The position numbers and the translations under genes were made by a program. Source: Pegea sp. RAD2-039 (lineage: Eukaryota > Chordata > Thaliacea > Salpida > Salpidae). From it: a stretch of DNA of 64,000 nt. Below, piece after piece: positions 26,401 to 38,304 of this stretch. Location: assembly GCA_034620365.1 (NCBI GenBank), contig JAQGEQ010000048.1, positions 1,178,001-1,242,000 of the forward strand, given 5' to 3'. Position 1 is the stretch's first letter. Every line of letters begins with the position of its first letter. The notes under the pieces are model-generated. The model was not told the origin of the DNA. It saw nothing but the letters and a program-made list of their open reading frames with translations, and did no database searches.

Positions 26401-27930
26401 AGAATGAGTAAACGATAAATGATTCGCGTTATGAAAATGTTATTAAGTATATAAATTCAAAAACAATGTTTTTAAAACACACATTGCTTTAAAGATTTGC
26501 CTAATTTCTTTCTAAATATAGATTTGTTAATTAAAATTTAATCAAGTCAAAGTATTACTCAATATTACTAAAATAACCTTATTTATACTTTAATCAAAAT
26601 GAGTCGAAAACAACTATTGATGGTTGAAAATAAATCTTGAATCCGAAGTCTGATTTACTTTTAATTTACTTAATTTGACGATCATAAAGTTCTTCCTTAG
26701 TTGCAAAAATTTTCAGAAATACTCATCAATCATTATATTAAAATATTTTATTTGTATGATTCTATAAATGAAATTCCACAGATAGCTTTTGTATAAGAAT
26801 GAAAAAATCTTTTCATGTTTTGGCTCTATCATTATACTTACTCCCTACCTATCTTATTCTTAGACTTATGCTATCTACATGTAGCCTATCACTATCGATT
26901 TTTAGTGAAGCAAATAGAAATTTTGATATGAAGATACTTTGTAGCTAACCTTGAAAATAAATATCACTTCTTGCTGGCCCTCGTTCAACAAGCTGGAAAT
27001 TAATTAACCAGCTTAGTTAGTGGTTTGTAAGAGACATAAAACTAGCTACAGCAAATATTTTTTGATGAAACTACTAATTATAATCATCAAACTAATTGGA
27101 CACATCTACAAGTCAACGTTAAAATATTAACTGAAGACGAAGCCTCATATACAAGTTACATGCATACATTTTAATGTCATTGTAATTTTAAACTTTTTGA
27201 AATTTATAAAGAAACAGATTTACCAAAAATTAAGCTGTTGCCAAAAATGAGAGTAACTATTTAGATAGGAAACTAATGATCACCAACAAAAGCATAACAA
27301 TTAACACGAATTGCGAATAATCTTGCTGTCGACTGTTTGTGACTAATTAACAATGCTACTATCGATAGCCTTGCCTGAAGTTATTCGTATGTACAAAACG
27401 ATATTTGCAGAACATCCACACCAACGATTGCTTATCAAGACAAACAAACTGATTCTTTGAGAAGGACCTTGAAAACTAATGGTCAGGGTAAAATAGTTTG
27501 TTTTACTAATCGTCCATAAAAGTATGAGCGATAGAAGATCTGTGGGTCAACAAAGCTATTGTAGGATAAGTGTAAGAAAGGGTTATTCTAAAACTCGTAT
27601 CAAAGTGATAGAAAGCGCTACAGGGATTTCAATAGTAGTTACGAAAATATATAATTACTCGCATAAAGCAAATGGACTTGAAGCAAGTCCTCACAATTAC
27701 GACGAAAACAACTCTAGTGATTTGTTTGTGTAATCAAGTGTTTCGTTGTATGTCTGTCTGTCTGTCGATGTGATTTCTCTGTTTTGAGCACTTAAGTGCA
27801 GAAAAGTTGTCTTCTGTTTAGCTGTCTCTGTGTCGTCTGTCTGTAGGTTTCATCAGCTGCTTGTAGTCGAGCACTGAATGAAGACTTGAATGGAGGTGTG
27901 TGTCTGTGTAGTGTATGATTAAAAGAAGCA
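23419..27930. other. Intergenic, AT-rich, no gene recognised
   Basis: Lies between the 5' end of the long Sec15 form and the 3' end of importin alpha. No exon with splice context, RNA gene or transposon domain was found. The Sec15 promoter and the importin 3'UTR must lie here but I cannot mark them. Confidence 0.5.
27751..27766. repeat. (TGTC)n tetranucleotide microsatellite
   Basis: About four tandem TGTC/CTGT units, inside a wider CTGTC-rich stretch to about 27845. It lies 165 bases beyond the importin alpha stop and so reads as CAGA repeats in the likely 3'UTR. Confidence 0.6.
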
Positions 27931-30900
27931 TCAAAATTTAAAAAGTCCATCAGATGGAAGTGATGCAGCGGGGTCGAAGTGGAAACCCATTGGGTTAGCT
28001 TCATCTGCTCTCAATTCATCATTCGGCTGCAATTAACAATTGGTAAGAAGTTTCATATATCAGCAGCTACTACAACTTACATCCCCCGAGAAAAACTGTT
28101 CGATTATTTCGTAGGCAAGTTTGTAGATGTCTTCATTTTCATGGTTTTGAAGAATTTCTATCTTATCAAGACCTACAGATCGACATGTTAGGTTTGAAGA
28201 GCTCTCAACCTCAAACCTACTAACCTTCACATTCTTCGATTAAAGTAGCAACAGAGTCACTGTCATTTGCCATCTTCAGAATATTATTAATTCCATCTAA
28301 AACAACTTGAACAACCTACAAAGTGACATTCAACAAAGTGATATTCACAAACTTTTTCCTCACCTGATTGTCCTTAGCATCCAACAAATTACAAAAGGGT
28401 TGAATGACGCCTTGTTCCACTGCATAAGCCACTTGCTCCTTGTTGCCACTAATGGTCAGATTGCTAATGGCCCAAGCTGCCTCTTTCTGTGTCTGAAAGT
28501 CAGCCTAGAAAAAAGCAAATTTCCTAAAAGTCCCCGAGACATATAAAACAAACTTTAGCCAGATGTAAAATGATCTGAGGAATAAGTCCGGCATCAATGA
28601 CCGCTTGAACTTGGTTTTGGTTTCCAGCAGTTATGTTAGAAAGAAACCAAACAGCTTCCTGAAAAAAAAAACAATGAAAAGTCGACCTCAAATAGGATTA
28701 CAATCAAAGACCTTGTTGATCTTCTCCTTTGGATGAGAAAGAAGAGCGGGAAAGTGATCAAGGACACCACAGTTCAACACTTCTTGAGTTTGCTCATCAG
28801 TTCCAGTTACGATATTACCAACAGCACGTACAGCAGCAGTCTGTATGATATTAGAATCTGCAACATTTGATTCTGACAAGCACCAGCCAGTTTCTCACCT
28901 GAACTTTCACTTCAGCATGAACCAGCAGAGGAACCAAATAAGGAACAACACCAGAGTTGATAACCATCTGAATAAGACTGTTCCCACCATCAGTCAAGTA
29001 AGAAAGAGCCCAAACAGTATCCACGAGAATCTGAAAGATTTACTGAATAAGGTTTGAACGAGGTAGCAACCTTCTTACATTAGTATCGGGGTGGTGAACA
29101 AGCTCACATAATGCAGGTAATAAAGCTTGGATAGTCTCCATGGGTGGAGGTGGATCTTTGTTTCGGCAAAGGTTTACAACTACCCAAGTTACATTTCTAA
29201 ATGAACAACAGCAGATATCAGCAAGATATTTTTGATAGATATTCGATTACAAAACTTGTTTATCATTTGCAAATTCGAACTATCTACATGCTACATGCTT
29301 AAAATAAATGAAATAATTTAAAAAATGATTTTATTTTTTGATAATTTTTTGCTGGATTGAACTTTGTGAGAATTAAAACAAAAGCTTTCATCAAAGCCTT
29401 AAGTTAGATTAATTCTTCATCAAAAAAGTTTAAATAACAATTTGGTCCCTACCTTAAAAAACTTATAGGTATTTCTGGATTGATGAATAGCAGTAAGGGT
29501 GACACGACTCCAAGGCTAATGACGTAATCTCTCAAATTAGGTCCATCACCTTTTCGATTGAAAACATTTAAAAAATAAATTGAACTATTTTGATATTTCG
29601 AACAAGCGCTTTCTTATTTATTTGTAGCAAAAACTATAAATAAAAGTATTAAAGTGATAAATATACCAATGATGTTTCCAAGAGCCCAAACGGCTTGTTC
29701 ACAAACATTTTGATGTTCTGATCCTAAAAGCCGAAGGAATAAAGGAACTGCACCTGTGCACAAAATAAAAACCATTTATCTTTAACTTATACAAGTATAA
29801 ATTAAACAAATATCACTAAGTTCATTTTTATAATAATAATTATCAAATTATTCAGTAGCATTCTTACTTATCAAAATAACAAGAAAGTTTGAGAGAAAAT
29901 TAATTTGATTAATATTCTTTATTAAATTAAGTCAAAAAGTAAATTTAATTAAATATTTTTGAGCAGTGCAGTTTGCATTCAGGTAACAAGTACTAACCAG
30001 CATCTACCACAGCTTGAGTCTGTTGAGATGTCCCAGAAGCAATATTTGTAAGAGCCCAGGCAGCTTCAAACTGCAGTGAGGAATAGTCTTCTCGTTTGAG
30101 GCAATTTACCAAAATAGGTAAGATACCTTAAAAGATGAAATCATTATTTTCATCTACAAGTATAAACATGAAAAAATTATTCTATAGCTGACTTGTGTTT
30201 GATAAATATAACTAACTTGTATGTCTAATGTACAAACTACCATCTATGTATATAACATAAATATTAATAATAAATAAATAACCGTTCATTTAGGCACCAA
30301 ATATTTTCAAAGATATAAAAAATTCAGAAATTTATAAAATTTTGTAAATAGTTAAAAATCAAGCTTTCTGTAAATTCAGAACGATTTATAGTTACAAATA
30401 ACAAATAAAACTAAAATCTACTGAAACAGCTTTTAATAAATACATAAACAAACTGATGCAAAACCAACCAGATCGAATCAAGTCATCTATTGGAGGATTT
30501 CTATCACTAGATAAAAGCTTTCTGGCTTGCTGAACAGCAGTTAGTTGAACTACGTCATCACTGTTCTTAGCATTTTCTACTATCTCACTAAGAGATAAAG
30601 ACAAGGGAACCTATTAAAACACATTGACAACAAAGTCAGTTGATTTACAAGAATTGATTTCTACTATCAAGTCTTAAAATGTAGAAAGTTAGTAAAACGA
30701 GTAATTAGCTGATAGTACTTGTGTTTTTACACCATTCTTAAATCAATAATTTTTACTTCAGTTTATTCATAAAATATACTTTGAAAGATTATACTTATAA
30801 AATACTTGTTGTTTTATTAGATTATTATTCTACTTCTACTTATTAAAATTTACCAGCAGCTTAATCAATCAGCAAAATTGATGTTGTTTACCAAGTAGAA

Positions 30901-31439
30901 CTTGTTATTGACACTAAATATCATTTTTTTCAAAAAAAATATAAAATAATCTAATTATTGTTATGTTTTTTATAATAATTCCAATAAATAAACTTGTTTG
31001 TGAAAATATGATTAAAAAAACGTTTAAGAGAAAGATGAAGTTAAAACCAAATTAAAAATTTACTAGAAAAAATCATTATAGTAACAAAATAAATTAAATT
31101 TGAAGAATCTTCTATAAAATATATTATTTTAAGTAAAGCAACTGGTTTCAAAAATAGAAAGTAAAATAAATATTAATTCTCAAAAACTTACAGATTTAGT
31201 ATCTGAGTCAGATTCATCTAAATCATCAACTATTGGTACATTTCTTCTTTTTAGCAAATGATCATCTCTCTTTTGTTTTCTAATCTCAACAGCCATGTCA
31301 TTTCTTGCTCTTCTCATTGTCTACAGAAAAAAACAAAGTTATCAAAGAGGATGAAAAATGAAACAAACAAACAGACTTCTGGGTCTCTTCCTTTCAGTTT
31401 CCATTGTTTAAATCTTCCACCATCTTGCTTGGAATCCAT
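27931..31439 (-). CDS. KPNA4: Importin subunit alpha (karyopherin alpha, KPNA3/KPNA4 type)
   Basis: Adaptor that binds classical nuclear localisation signals and hands cargo to importin beta at the nuclear pore. Fourteen exons: 31377-31439, 31192-31320, 30469-30610, 29998-30126, 29667-29753, 29453-29549, 29079-29196, 28899-29030, 28712-28840, 28554-28658, 28364-28504, 28225-28315, 28081-28172, 27931-28026; all phases close, 516 residues, normal for the family. Residues 1-60 form the basic IBB domain ([33 protein letters not shown]). The armadillo repeats carry the NLS-binding W...N ladder: [69 protein letters not shown]. The C-terminus [20 protein letters not shown], and an IBB that follows the same pattern, place it with alpha-3/alpha-4 rather than KPNA1 or KPNA2. 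The symbol KPNA4 stands for the KPNA3/4 ancestor. Confidence 0.96.
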
Positions 31440-33394
31440 GGTGGCAATTTAAAATTATTCTAAACTTAATCAAGAAAAGCTAAGGAAAAATTTATAAACT
31501 AAAATGAGAATTTTCATTTCAATTGAAGCTTTAATAAATTATACAAAATCAGAAAAAATTAAAAAGAAAATCAATTATTAAAAAAGCAACATTTAAAATA
31601 TAACAATGTACTTCATAAGCAAAGTTTAAATACAAGACTTTTATCTTAGAGTACTATATATATATATAACTACCACAAAAAGCTAGAAAATAATTTTAAG
31701 AGTTTTTTAAATTGATTTATATAATAAAAATATCTTCATTTATCAAAAATGTTACTAAAACATAACTCTGATTTCCATAGAAACATAAAAGAAATTATTT
31801 AAAAACCAGGCATTATATTAAGGTTATAGTTGAAACAAATATCAATGAAAACATACACATAAAGCAAAAGTTATTATAAAAAAAAGAATTATTCTATCTT
31901 CAAACTTATCAATATATTATTAATTTAGTCCAACAATTTTCAATACTTTAATTTCAGAGATTAAACAAAAAATATTTATAGTTAATAATACCAAATAATT
32001 TCAATTAAATCACACTGGGGTAAACTTGATTTAACATATATAAAAACTACTGTTCAAAACATCATAATTTATTCAATAAAAACGCTTAAGTAAAAAGTGA
32101 GATAAAATTTATTTAGGAACTTTGTGGCTAGCAGTAGATATAAAACTAATTATGATTTAGACTTACTAAAATTAGTGATATTCAAGAAAAATCTCAAAAT
32201 ATTTATTAACAAAAAAATTATATTTTAATATTCACAGGAAATTTGTTTCTATAAAATTCATATTCAAGAAAGTATATATGAAATAAACAAAACAGTTAGA
32301 GTGAACTAAAATTTCAATAACCAACACTAGTATATTTTAGAAATTAATATTCATCATACTTTTTACTGTATCATAAGATTTTTAAATTAGTCATAAATCA
32401 TAAAGTACTTCAAAATAAATCTAGAAAATATAAAGTCAAAAGAAAAAATGTTATAGCCATGGAGGCTAAGTATACTTTTAAAGTTGTATACCATCAATAA
32501 TTAATATAATCAAATGAAAACAACAAATACTAGTACCAAATATAACAGTCAAAACTATTATAAAAAAGCTACATAATGGCTATCACTGGTAAAATACTAA
32601 AATTCTCAGGGCTACTAAAGATAAATAAAATTGAGATATAAACAATTAGATCTTTAGCCAACTAATTTTATATAAAATCAAATAATCATTATGTTTAGGG
32701 TAGAAATAATTATAATTAAAAATTATCATTGTGATTCATTAAGGAATTTTAATTATAAAATAAAACTTATAAATTACAAATCAATAAATACATTTGAAAC
32801 TAACACTAAATAGGTTTTAGGCATTATTACCAGTATTTAGTTATTTGAACATTAAAAATACCGATCGAAAAAATATTTAAAATTATGTTAAATTAATCAT
32901 CTTTAAAAAATCAGTGAAAATTTAGTTGTGAAATTTACTAGAGAATGAGATCAGACCTACAAACCCTTGCACATGAAGTATTTCGATTCACAGCTTAATA
33001 AGAAGTTACGCATTAGTACATCGTCTAAATTTTCAAGAGAATAAGTTCAACAACAATTATTAAAACTAATATCAAATAAATATATTCAAAAATATTCAAA
33101 TAAAAAAATTATTCTTAAATTAATATCATATTAAGATTAAAAATAATGCACAATTTTAGCTCTATAAGAATTTTTCTAAATTGTAATTTTAGTACAAGTA
33201 ATTCAAAATAATTTTTACTAAAAGTGATTTTATGATGCATGGTACCAAAAATAAAAACTAACTTACCATTAATATTTCAGAAAATCAAAAATAAATTTAT
33301 CAATACTCATAGTAAATTAACTTTCTTAGAATATTATTAGGAAACTTAATCTAAATAGTTTGATTAGAGGCAACCAAAATTTTAACCTTAAGGG
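31440..33394. other. Intergenic, very AT-rich, upstream of importin alpha
   Basis: Contains short TA runs (for example near 31658-31670) and no exon I can support. It should hold the importin alpha promoter; no motif stands out. Confidence 0.45.
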
Positions 33395-35150
33395 TTTGTC
33401 ACACTAAAGGAAAGCTTTCCTAATGAATAATCTTTGGATGTATTCAAGCTTTGTAATGTCTTTTTAAAGGTGAAGGCTCTGTACTGAAGAGTTAAACTCT
33501 AATTTGGGATTAACGTATATAGTGAAAAGTTTTAAAAATGTCCCAACATTTTTTGTATCAAAACATTTTAGAATTTGGTATGAAGCAGATGAACCAACTC
33601 TGAACAAATAATTTACGTGGTGAGTACATTTTAAAATTGTGAGACATGAATATGCTTAAATCTTTAATTACATACATTAAGAGAATTTCACTGTTGTTTA
33701 GATAAAACTCTGGTGATATTGGATTAGATTATGGGGGTTTACTTATTGACAGGTAAAAACATTTGTCGGTAGCCAGCTTGATTTGTCTGGATTGAAGTCA
33801 TAGGTCATTAGACTCCAAAAGCGATTGAATAGTAACTGACTTAGTACTAGAAAGTTTGGTATTAACAGTAAAGAGTATTGAATTTCCAGAACCATTTAGT
33901 AATGTAGATTAGTGTGTAATGTCTTTGATGTGAACATTGAATAAGGAAGGGCTAATAATATTGCCTTGGGGAGCACCACTAAAAGCCCATAGAGCTTGAA
34001 ACATAGTTATTAATAATGACTTGTTGCTATCAATCTCTTTTGATAATCAAGGTGTAAGTTGGTTTGGAAAAGATAAGTTTTCTGCAAAAATTTGAATATT
34101 CACAGGTGAGGAAATGACTGAACAAAGTACCAGTTTCTTAAGTCTTAGGATATCACAAAACAAAAAGTATGAAATGTGACCTTTCAAATAAGTGGAGTTC
34201 ATTGATATATTGAGTTAGATAATTTGTCGTGGTTGTAAAATTGAGAAATGTGTCATAGACAGAATTATCTAAACATTGAGAAATTGTCTAATCTATTTCA
34301 GAGAGATTAAAATCTTCTAAAAGGTAGAAAGGAATATTACTATGCAGAGTATTACTAATAGCTTTGCAGATATCAGATAACATTGATCTATTATGAGAAG
34401 TTAAAGGTAGGATATAAATACAACAAAATCTGACTTCAGATTTCAAGTTGAAAAGATCAACAAAAATGTTAAAACTGTTTTTAGAAAATGGGAAAGAATC
34501 TAAATTCGCATGCCTGTTCAACTTTCAGCTGTTGAGACACCACCTTCTCTAGTGTTAATGCTATCATGTCTAACAACCATTAAGCTCGATATTTTACCAG
34601 CTAGTCAGGAACTCAGTCAGAAACAACAGTTCAGTTTGATTGAAGTCAGGATTGTAGGACACGAGGTCTATCTTACTTGCCATACATCTGATGCTGCAAA
34701 CGTTAATTGTCAAACTATGCAAGGTAGGTTTGACGTTAGAAATATTAGTATCAACCCCAGAGAAGGTGGGAATGACACAAAGGGGTTGAAGCTTGACAAA
34801 GAAGTCATTGATTGATGATCTATCACCACAATCAATTAAGTCAAGCTTCTTTTTAGATCTCGTCTAGTTACCAAGGACAGTGGCATCTACGTCAATAGGT
34901 TATACATTTTTTGTTGGGGTTTACTCTTATACTTTTTTTCTTCTTCCGAAACTATCATCAGGTAGTGGAAGTATTTATCCTATCTCAATCTTATCAGCAA
35001 TTTTGTGGTTTCTAAGCTTAACTTCCGTGCATTTACTTAGTTTCTACAACCTTCTCATCCAAAATTTTATCTTAAAACTTAATAAACCTTTGCAACTCAA
35101 ACAAGATAAAAGTTTGACAAAAAGCAATCAAGCTAATTTTGTGCTATTTG
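33395..35150 (-). mobile_element. Decayed non-LTR (LINE) retrotransposon with endonuclease and partial reverse transcriptase
   Basis: Read on the minus strand in shifting frames. Around 34520-34800 lies an AP-endonuclease-like opening (TINVCSIRCMASKIDLVSYN ... LLFLTE). At 34288-34450 is RFCCIYILPL ... FYLLEDFNLSEID, the endonuclease Y-P...G-DFN-x-x-ID block. At about 33915-33978 is GAPQGNIISPSLFN, reverse transcriptase motif B. At about 33755-33830 come LQSLLES and KLATDKCFYLSI, and near 33650-33700 a VKDL-type motif. Stop codons and frameshifts interrupt it, and the segment between the endonuclease and RT motif B (RT blocks 1-3, with the catalytic FADD region not visible either) is missing. 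It is inactive. The clade is not certain; the layout fits Jockey/CR1-like elements. Open frames on the plus strand here are its antisense. Confidence 0.75.
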
Positions 35151-37053
35151 ATTAAACAAGAGCTCTACGCAAAAGTTGAACAGCGTGCAGAAATACTTTG
35201 AGAGCTTTAGGTATGGTTAAGAATGCTTATGCATTTTTTTGCAATTCTAAAAAGCTTTTGTCATATAACAAATCTTTCAAATTGTAGGTATTTAATGTAA
35301 GTATTTATAAAATGAATTCAATATGAGCTAAACTTTTAATAATTTGTAATATTTTACTTTAAGCTTTACTCAAGATCAGTTTTTTAGGTAATAAAAACAT
35401 AAAATAAAAGAAATTAAATATTTCCTGATTGCATTTTTAGTAGTTATTTTTTTTACTATAAAACATTTTTTAAAATTTATTCACTTCTCAAAAATTCACT
35501 CTTATTTTGTCTTTAACTTTTGGTTAACGTAGTCTTTAGAAAAAAAAAAATTATTGATAGCTGATCAAGTTTATTAGTTTTGCAATCAAACTTTAATGAT
35601 GTCAAAAACGGGGTTATTGCTAAATTACTTATCTAAGTTACAGATAAACTTTAGTGGCTTTGTTTTAACATGATTTTAATGTGCAGAAATAGCGTTTCTA
35701 ATTCTGTGTATTTCTGAGAATACTACTATAGTAAGTACTTTACTGTGACTGCTAAAAGTAAATAAACCCTTAAAGAAAGATTTGTTAGAGCTTATGGTGC
35801 AAAATTAACTCAAGTAGCCATATTGTGGTATTTTAAGTAGAACTTGAACTATAAATCAAGATTCGTTTAATGCTGCATAGTGAGCACATAGTTAAGTGTT
35901 TGCTAAAAAATCAAATTTTAAATTCCTCTAATATCCTGTTTTCTTGAAAAAAGGCGGCGAGAAACCTAATTAGAAGCTAATCTTTTGCTATAAAGCAGTG
36001 TTGGCTCACATTCTGGACTATAAGATATTTGAATTTTAAAACGCATTATGTTTAAATATGGAAAGTAAAGAAAATTAAAGAAAATTTGACGATCAGAGTT
36101 GATTGTATTTTTAAAGATTTAAAAAATAGACAAATAAAATATTCAAAAGTAACTATTAAGCTTATCTTTATAGATTAAGATCATATAGTCAAAAATATAT
36201 TATATTTTATTATCCAACAGTAGTATTACTAGTACTTTACTCATTTCTTTTTTAAAGTAAAATTTTTAAACAAAAGAATTTATTTGGAAACAAAATTCAG
36301 AAACAAAAGAATTTAAAAATAAAGGCAATGTTTAATAGATAAGAATAAAGTCTAAAAGGTTCTTACAAACCTAGCTTTTTGTTATAGCTTGTAAAGTTGT
36401 GAAAACTTCAGAGGTTATCATAGCAACCTTAAAACAAACTCTTTGAATTTGACTGACATCAGTTGAATAAGAAGCTTGGTCATTGTACAAACAAGACTGA
36501 GCTTAGTAAGTTGGTTTGTTGTTAGAAAGTTGTAGCTTGCTGAGTGTTGTTCACTTGTCAATAGATCTATAAGAGCTGAAAAATAGAGAACAATGTTTAA
36601 ATGAAGCTGTGGATACTCAAGTGTTACCAGGATTAAACTTTTTCTTATTTGTATCAAAAATTTTTTAGTTAGTTCAGCAAAGTTATCAAGTTGAGAATAG
36701 ATGATAAGAACTACTATAAAAGTTTTTCGGTAAAAATATTAATTCAAAAGATAATTTCATGTATAAATTTCCATGTTTGTTCAAAAGTCTGATAATTGTG
36801 AATTTGTTTACTTAGCTTACTATTCTTAATTAAGCAGAATTATCTGCTACCTTTCTTTATTTTGTTATAGAAATTATTTTAAGCGTTTTATTATACTATA
36901 TAAATAGCTGAAGCTTTAATTTGTTCTTATTAATCTTGAAGAAGTTTACTTCATTAAATGTTTTAAAGTTTTGGTTTTTAAGTTACAGTATAAAAGTTTT
37001 TTTGTGATAATCTGTGATAATTTAAAAAAGGAATTTACACTTTAAATAAACTG
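35151..37053. other. Intergenic, no gene recognised
   Basis: AT-rich DNA between the LINE remnant and SMKR1. A minus-strand open frame near 36.4-36.7 kb has no recognisable content or splice sites. The SMKR1 promoter should lie at its right end. Confidence 0.45.
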
Positions 37054-37645
37054 ATGCAACGCAAGCCCACAAAAAGTGTAAAGTTGAAAAGTAAAAAGAA
37101 GACTTCGAAAAAGCGAAAATCTCCATCAAAATCTACTGAAAATGGAGCAGTGGATTCTAAAAAAGTTGAAGTACGAAAGTTTAAATTTAGATTTTAGTAT
37201 TTTTATTTGAATTTTATATAAGTTTTTAGGCTTATCAAGCTTTTTTTAGTGAATAAATTTGCATGTAAAAAGCTGATTGATTTCTGAATATTTTTAGGTA
37301 AATATTAACTGTTTAAATAAATAAATTCGCACTAATCTAAAGTAAATAGAGAAAATTTAGCTGATAATACTTATTATAAATAGAATTTATTTAAATAAAT
37401 ACTAATAAGAGTTTTTTTAAGATTAAATAACGTTTTTTGTTTCTTATAATTGGTTCTTAACAACTTTCAACTAATTGAAACTTGAATGTTTGCAGGTAGA
37501 TATCTTAAGTCCTGCAGCTATGCTTAATGCCTATTACATATGCCATGATGCTCCTGAATGCTTGCAGAAGAGAGGGTTTTCCTGGCCAGGAGGAAGTACA
37601 AAAGCGAAAAAAGGGAAGAAAAAGCGAAAAAAGAAAAAGAAGTAG
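37054..37645 (+). CDS. SMKR1: Small lysine-rich protein 1 (SMKR1)
   Basis: Two coding exons, 37054-37170 and 37496-37645, joined in phase 0 for 88 residues. The N-terminal half is Lys/Arg/Ser-rich, typical of the family. The conserved core [15 protein letters not shown] ... [11 protein letters not shown] is nearly the vertebrate SMKR1 signature ([20 protein letters not shown]), and a polylysine tail follows. The molecular role is unknown; the family is conserved in ciliated animals and is usually discussed with cilia and sperm. The gene sits head-on to FBXO24, with 659 bases between stop codons. The model is short enough to be missed by automatic annotation. Confidence 0.92.
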
Positions 37646-37751
37646 TCAAAGTTGCCTCGATACTAGCCTGAATTTTTTTAATTTGATTTAATTGAACCTT
37701 TATACCATAAATTTCTCTATAAAGCTTTCACACTTATACTTAACATAAACA

Positions 37752-37757
37752 AATAAA
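37752..37757 (+). terminator. Polyadenylation signal for SMKR1
   Basis: AATAAA about 105 bases after the SMKR1 stop; a second one lies within 25 bases. Confidence 0.45.
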
Positions 37758-38177
37758 TAATTTTAAATAAAAAAAAGTTTTTATTATCTTGAATCTCTTC
37801 ATTTTTTTTGAATTGCTTAACATCCAAGCTTTATCATTTAATATTAAAGCTTTTTAGCTTCATTTTCAGAAAGATTTTTTTCAAATAATTTGCTGCTTAA
37901 AATTTAGCTACTACTTTGCCTTTTTACAAAATTTGTAGAGCTTAAACGCAATAATTATGCGAATTAAAGAATAAACATTTGTATAAAGTTTGCTTGGAAA
38001 TACTGAAGTAGTTGTTAAATTTTTCTGTTTTTACTTTTTTAATAAAATGATCAAACAAGGTTTTGAGTGATAAAACAGTTCATCTGAGTTGTTTATGTCT
38101 TATCTTTAGCTTTTAGTCTGTATAAGTAAAACTGAATGAACTAAAATAAAAAAAAAACTGCTGCTTATTTCGATTTT

Positions 38178-38183
38178 TTTATT
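38178..38183 (-). terminator. Polyadenylation signal for FBXO24
   Basis: TTTATT on the plus strand, AATAAA on the gene strand, about 120 bases past the FBXO24 stop. Confidence 0.4.
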
Positions 38184-38304
38184 CGTGACGTCTGCACGTT
38201 GCATAAGTCAAGTCGGGAAACCGTAAGTATACAAAGAAAGACAATTCAGTTCTTAAATACAAACTGATGAGATAGCGCTTTGACATAAATCATTCATATA
38301 TTTT

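Noticed and set aside
27524..27733. 69-codon plus-strand frame before importin alpha
   Set aside because: Better composition than most, but no recognisable domain or partner exons.
34510..35155. Plus-strand frames of about 100 and 90 codons
   Set aside because: They lie antisense to the endonuclease and upstream part of the LINE remnant; the minus strand carries the recognisable motifs.
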